Source of the DNA: Blepharisma stoltei
Taxonomy: Eukaryota > Ciliophora > Heterotrichea > Heterotrichida > Blepharismidae
Length of the DNA: 64,000 bases
Direction of reading: 5' to 3'
Assembly: GCA_914767885.1 (NCBI GenBank)
Contig: CAJZBQ010000027.1
Span: 620,001-684,000 of the forward strand
The notes beneath the pieces are model-generated. The model was not told the origin of the DNA. It saw only the letters and a list, made by a program, of their open reading frames with translations, and did no database searches. Positions within the stretch are counted from its first letter, which is position 1. Every line of letters begins with the position of its first letter. Positions 61,735-64,000 of this stretch are shown piece after piece. A program made the translations under genes and the position numbers.

Positions 61735-62170
61735 CTGGTGGACCTTCCGGCTCATATTCACCTCCCTGCCGCTCCACCTCTTGCTTGCCAGTCCGAGCAT
61801 GGCTTTCGCTGCGTTGCTCCTCACGGACGAGTGCTTGCACTCGCTACCTGTGCACTGGGCCACCGAGCTGTGCGCTGACAGGTTTGACTTCTGAAAAATT
61901 CGAAAAAATGAATTTTCTGGTCACCTGTCGGCCAAGATGATAATTCGCAGCCCAGGAAATCGCGCTGGGGAATGTTTCCAATCAACCAGGAGAAACTTTA
62001 CTGGTATTGTCTGAGGTAAAATCTAACCTGGAATGAGCTAAGTTTGGCCTAATCCAACCTTTCACTCCGACAAATCAAGTAAAATCTGGCCGGATGCACA
62101 TTCCCGAGCCCATTCTTCCTTCCACAAGATCCTGGGCTTCCCCAGCTACAGGTGTTAAGAGGGAGGGTTG
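61735..62170 (-). repeat. GC-rich dispersed repeat, copy 2 (inverted)
   Basis: Its reverse complement matches 27372-27950 in blocks: CTCTTAACACCTGTAGCTGGG, GGATTAGGCCAAACTTAGCT, GACAGGTGACCAG, and GTGCAAGCACTCGTCCGTGA ... GCCATGCTCGGACTGG. Copy 1 lies inside an IES, copy 2 between genes. No ORF is supported. Confidence 0.75.
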
Positions 62171-62300
62171 ATTCGCTATGCCATTTTAATGTATATCATT
62201 TAATTAATTGCATTATTGAATATCTTTATCTATATTATTAAATTTGTACTAATTCCTAATTGATTACTTATCTTCTGACAATGGTTTAAAGAAATAATTA

Positions 62301-64000
62301 TTAAGATTTTCTTATGAACTGTAGATTAATTGTTTTTCTGAAATTCTGAAAAGTTATATCAACATGAACAGCAATATGGTCATAAAGACTAATTTTTTGA
62401 TTCTCAACAACTATTGATCTTGAGTCATATTCACTGGCATTAGGCAGCTCAACCTCCCCTTCTAGCCCAATTTTTGGAATCATCACATCAACACCATTCG
62501 GCAAAATTTCAGTGACTATTGCATCATATTCGATTACATCTTTACGACCCTTGAACACAAGATATGTATGCAAATTGGCTGAAGTCCTTTCAGAATACTG
62601 TGACATGCGATTCCTAAAATTCATTCTTCTACAAATTTTCCCCATTTCTCTTCTGTCAGTCATTTTTTCAGGCAGAGACTTCACATCTATAGCTGCTGCC
62701 AGCAGTCTATGGACCAAAATATCTGCATATCTTCTAATCGGGCTTGTAAAATGTGTGTAGATTTCTGCTGCAAGCCCATAATGGTAATACTCGTGCCTAT
62801 CAACTTCAGAAGAACAAAAATAAACAGCCTGATTCATGCACCTAGTTACCTGCATCCTTATTATTGTATTAAAATAAGGGTCGTTTTGCCTTATAATTCT
62901 GTTTAACGACTCTGCGAGAGTTAAAGATGAGTCATAATTGAGTGGGTAGCCTAGATATTCCAGCTTTTCTGCAAGCTTTTTTAAGTCATCTAGCTTTGGA
63001 GATGGATGTCTACGTAGAATAGAGTATGCAGGATATGCTTCACAGATCTTGTCAGCAACCGCAATATTTGCGAGAAGCATGAACTCTTCGACCATACTGT
63101 TGGTTTCAAATGTTTTGTATAGCGCCATGTCTTTTGCTTTAAGCTTATCTGTGTCTAATTCAAATTTAACTTCAGCACTGGCAAGTTCGAGAGCTCCAGC
63201 AACAATTCTTTGCCTTTTTAGGTGTTTTGATATATCAAGTAGCTTCCTTAACGAAAAAGCCATCTCATCATTTACATTAGAATCAATGATTTCTTGTGCT
63301 TTTTGGTAGGAAAGAGATGCCCGGGAGTGTATTAAGCTTTTACAAAAAGTAGTTTTTTTAATTTCATATGTCTTTGGATCAAGCTCCCATAGGACTGAAA
63401 ATGCTAGTCTATCTTGATTACAGACCAGACTACAAAGCACTTCTGTAAGTATTCCAGGCAACATATCAGTTCTTCTTTCCACTAAATACACCGTCGTGCA
63501 TCTTTCAGAAGCTTCTAAATCAAGAGCAGACTCTGGAAGCACAAAATGAGTGACATCTGCTATGTGAACCCCTACTTCAAGATTTCCATTGGGTAGAACT
63601 TTACAGTGGAGAGCATCATCAATATCTTTGCAGCCTGGAGGATCAACACTGGCCACACATCTATCTCTTAAATCAGTTCTTCTGTCTATTTCTTCTTGTG
63701 TTAAAACCCAGTCGCGTGGAGGTAAGCAGTTTAAAGCAGCTTGTGTGAAAGGCTTGATTACGACGTCATGCTCCAATAAGATTACATCACTTTCAGTTTT
63801 TACGTCTTCGATTTCTCCTAGTATTTTTACCACGTGTCCTTGTGGAAGATTACTTGAGATATCCCATTTGTCAATAGAGACAGTAATTCTCATACCTTCT
63901 AATCTTGAAGGATTCGCACAGTAAATTTTTATTTCGGGTAGCTTGGGGTTCACTGGAGAAAACAAGCATTGTTCTCTATTGTCAATAAAAACGCCAGTTC
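62301..64000 (-). CDS. DIS3: DIS3/Rrp44 exosome ribonuclease, 3' part (RNB and S1 domains)
   Basis: The frame is open to the window edge (64000), so the N-terminal PIN domain is outside. Visible parts: end of the cold-shock domain (VVKILGEIEDVKTESDVIL), then the RNB domain with the catalytic-site motif DPPGCKDIDDALHC (Asp residues intact), NGNLEVGVHIADVTHFVLP, TDMLPGILTEVLCSLVCNQD and HFTSPIRRYADILVHR. A C-terminal S1-like region ends TINLQFIRKS, TAA 62301. DPPGCKDIDDALHC is the DIS3 (not DIS3L2) form. The 3'-5' exoribonuclease of the RNA exosome. Confidence 0.95.
   Translation of the reverse strand, partial: TGVFIDNREQCLFSPVNPKLPEIKIYCANPSRLEGMRITVSIDKWDISSNLPQGHVVKILGEIEDVKTESDVILLEHDVVIKPFTQAALNCLPPRDWVLTQEEIDRRTDLRDRCVASVDPPGCKDIDDALHCKVLPNGNLEVGVHIADVTHFVLPESALDLEASERCTTVYLVERRTDMLPGILTEVLCSLVCNQDRLAFSVLWELDPKTYEIKKTTFCKSLIHSRASLSYQKAQEIIDSNVNDEMAFSLRKLLDISKHLKRQRIVAGALELASAEVKFELDTDKLKAKDMALYKTFETNSMVEEFMLLANIAVADKICEAYPAYSILRRHPSPKLDDLKKLAEKLEYLGYPLNYDSSLTLAESLNRIIRQNDPYFNTIIRMQVTRCMNQAVYFCSSEVDRHEYYHYGLAAEIYTHFTSPIRRYADILVHRLLAAAIDVKSLPEKMTDRREMGKICRRMNFRNRMSQYSERTSANLHTYLVFKGRKDVIEYDAIVTEILPNGVDVMIPKIGLEGEVELPNASEYDSRSIVVENQKISLYDHIAVHVDITFQNFRKTINLQFIRKS

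Overview
The window looks like micronuclear (germline) DNA of a heterotrich ciliate, most likely Blepharisma or a close relative. Three observations support this. (1) UGA is read as Trp: in-frame TGA codons sit where protein families have conserved Trp, for example the DYWALG motif of an AGC kinase (40233-40235), VRDW of a carnosine N-methyltransferase (15753-15755) and QYFLW of PIG-M (9839-9841). Every gene whose end could be resolved stops with TAA or TAG. (2) The introns are only 15 or 16 bp (nine in intact genes, one more in a decayed gene), all starting GT and ending AG. (3) Many genes are interrupted by much longer segments, 59 bp to 2.6 kb, mostly bounded by TA or TATAT. Removing them restores one open frame, as expected for internal eliminated sequences (IESs) that are cut out when the macronucleus forms. 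The species and the IES interpretation are inferred from sequence alone.

Layout. 1-4 kb: end of a coiled-coil gene, then KTI12 split by a 2.6 kb nested IES. 4-10 kb: a degenerate Cu/Zn SOD, an SLC35F6-type transporter, a SelW-type gene with TGA at the selenocysteine position and a SECIS-like hairpin after it, a ZnT/CDF zinc transporter, and PIG-M with a MITE-type IES. 10-22 kb: DYNLRB, DYRK-like kinase, an IF1-like protein, CARNMT1 with an IES, a plant-cysteine-oxidase/ADO-type thiol dioxygenase, tRNA-Gln(CUG), a NAP-family protein and a kelch-like protein. 23-36 kb: a large kelch/GCC2-GCC3 membrane protein with four mini-introns, a charged cytoskeleton-like protein with two IESs, a cluster of three related 4-TM genes all carrying insertions, ribosomal protein eS8, and an NPF-motif protein. 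36-48 kb: lipid-anchored proteins, a ubiquitin-protease-like protein without catalytic residues, a PKA-like kinase, DNAJC7, PP2C with an IES, and a CEP78-like LRR protein. 49-64 kb: a protein with SYKIDLKKRK repeats, a PH-CLU protein with two insertions, RIB43A-like, a GTPase-Hsp20 fusion with an IES, and the 3' part of DIS3/Rrp44.

The gene set is ordinary housekeeping, ciliary and signalling content, tightly packed (several intergenic gaps are below 40 bp). The unusual content is the inserted DNA: at least two MITE families (A: TTACTCCC/GTGAGCGAAC termini; B: a palindrome of about 220 bp with tRNA T-arm-like sequence), a long-TIR element filled with a 191-bp tandem repeat, other palindromes, and GC-rich dispersed repeats. 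The most interesting single locus is the SelW-like gene at 6710-6970, where UGA may mean selenocysteine in a genome that otherwise reads UGA as tryptophan.
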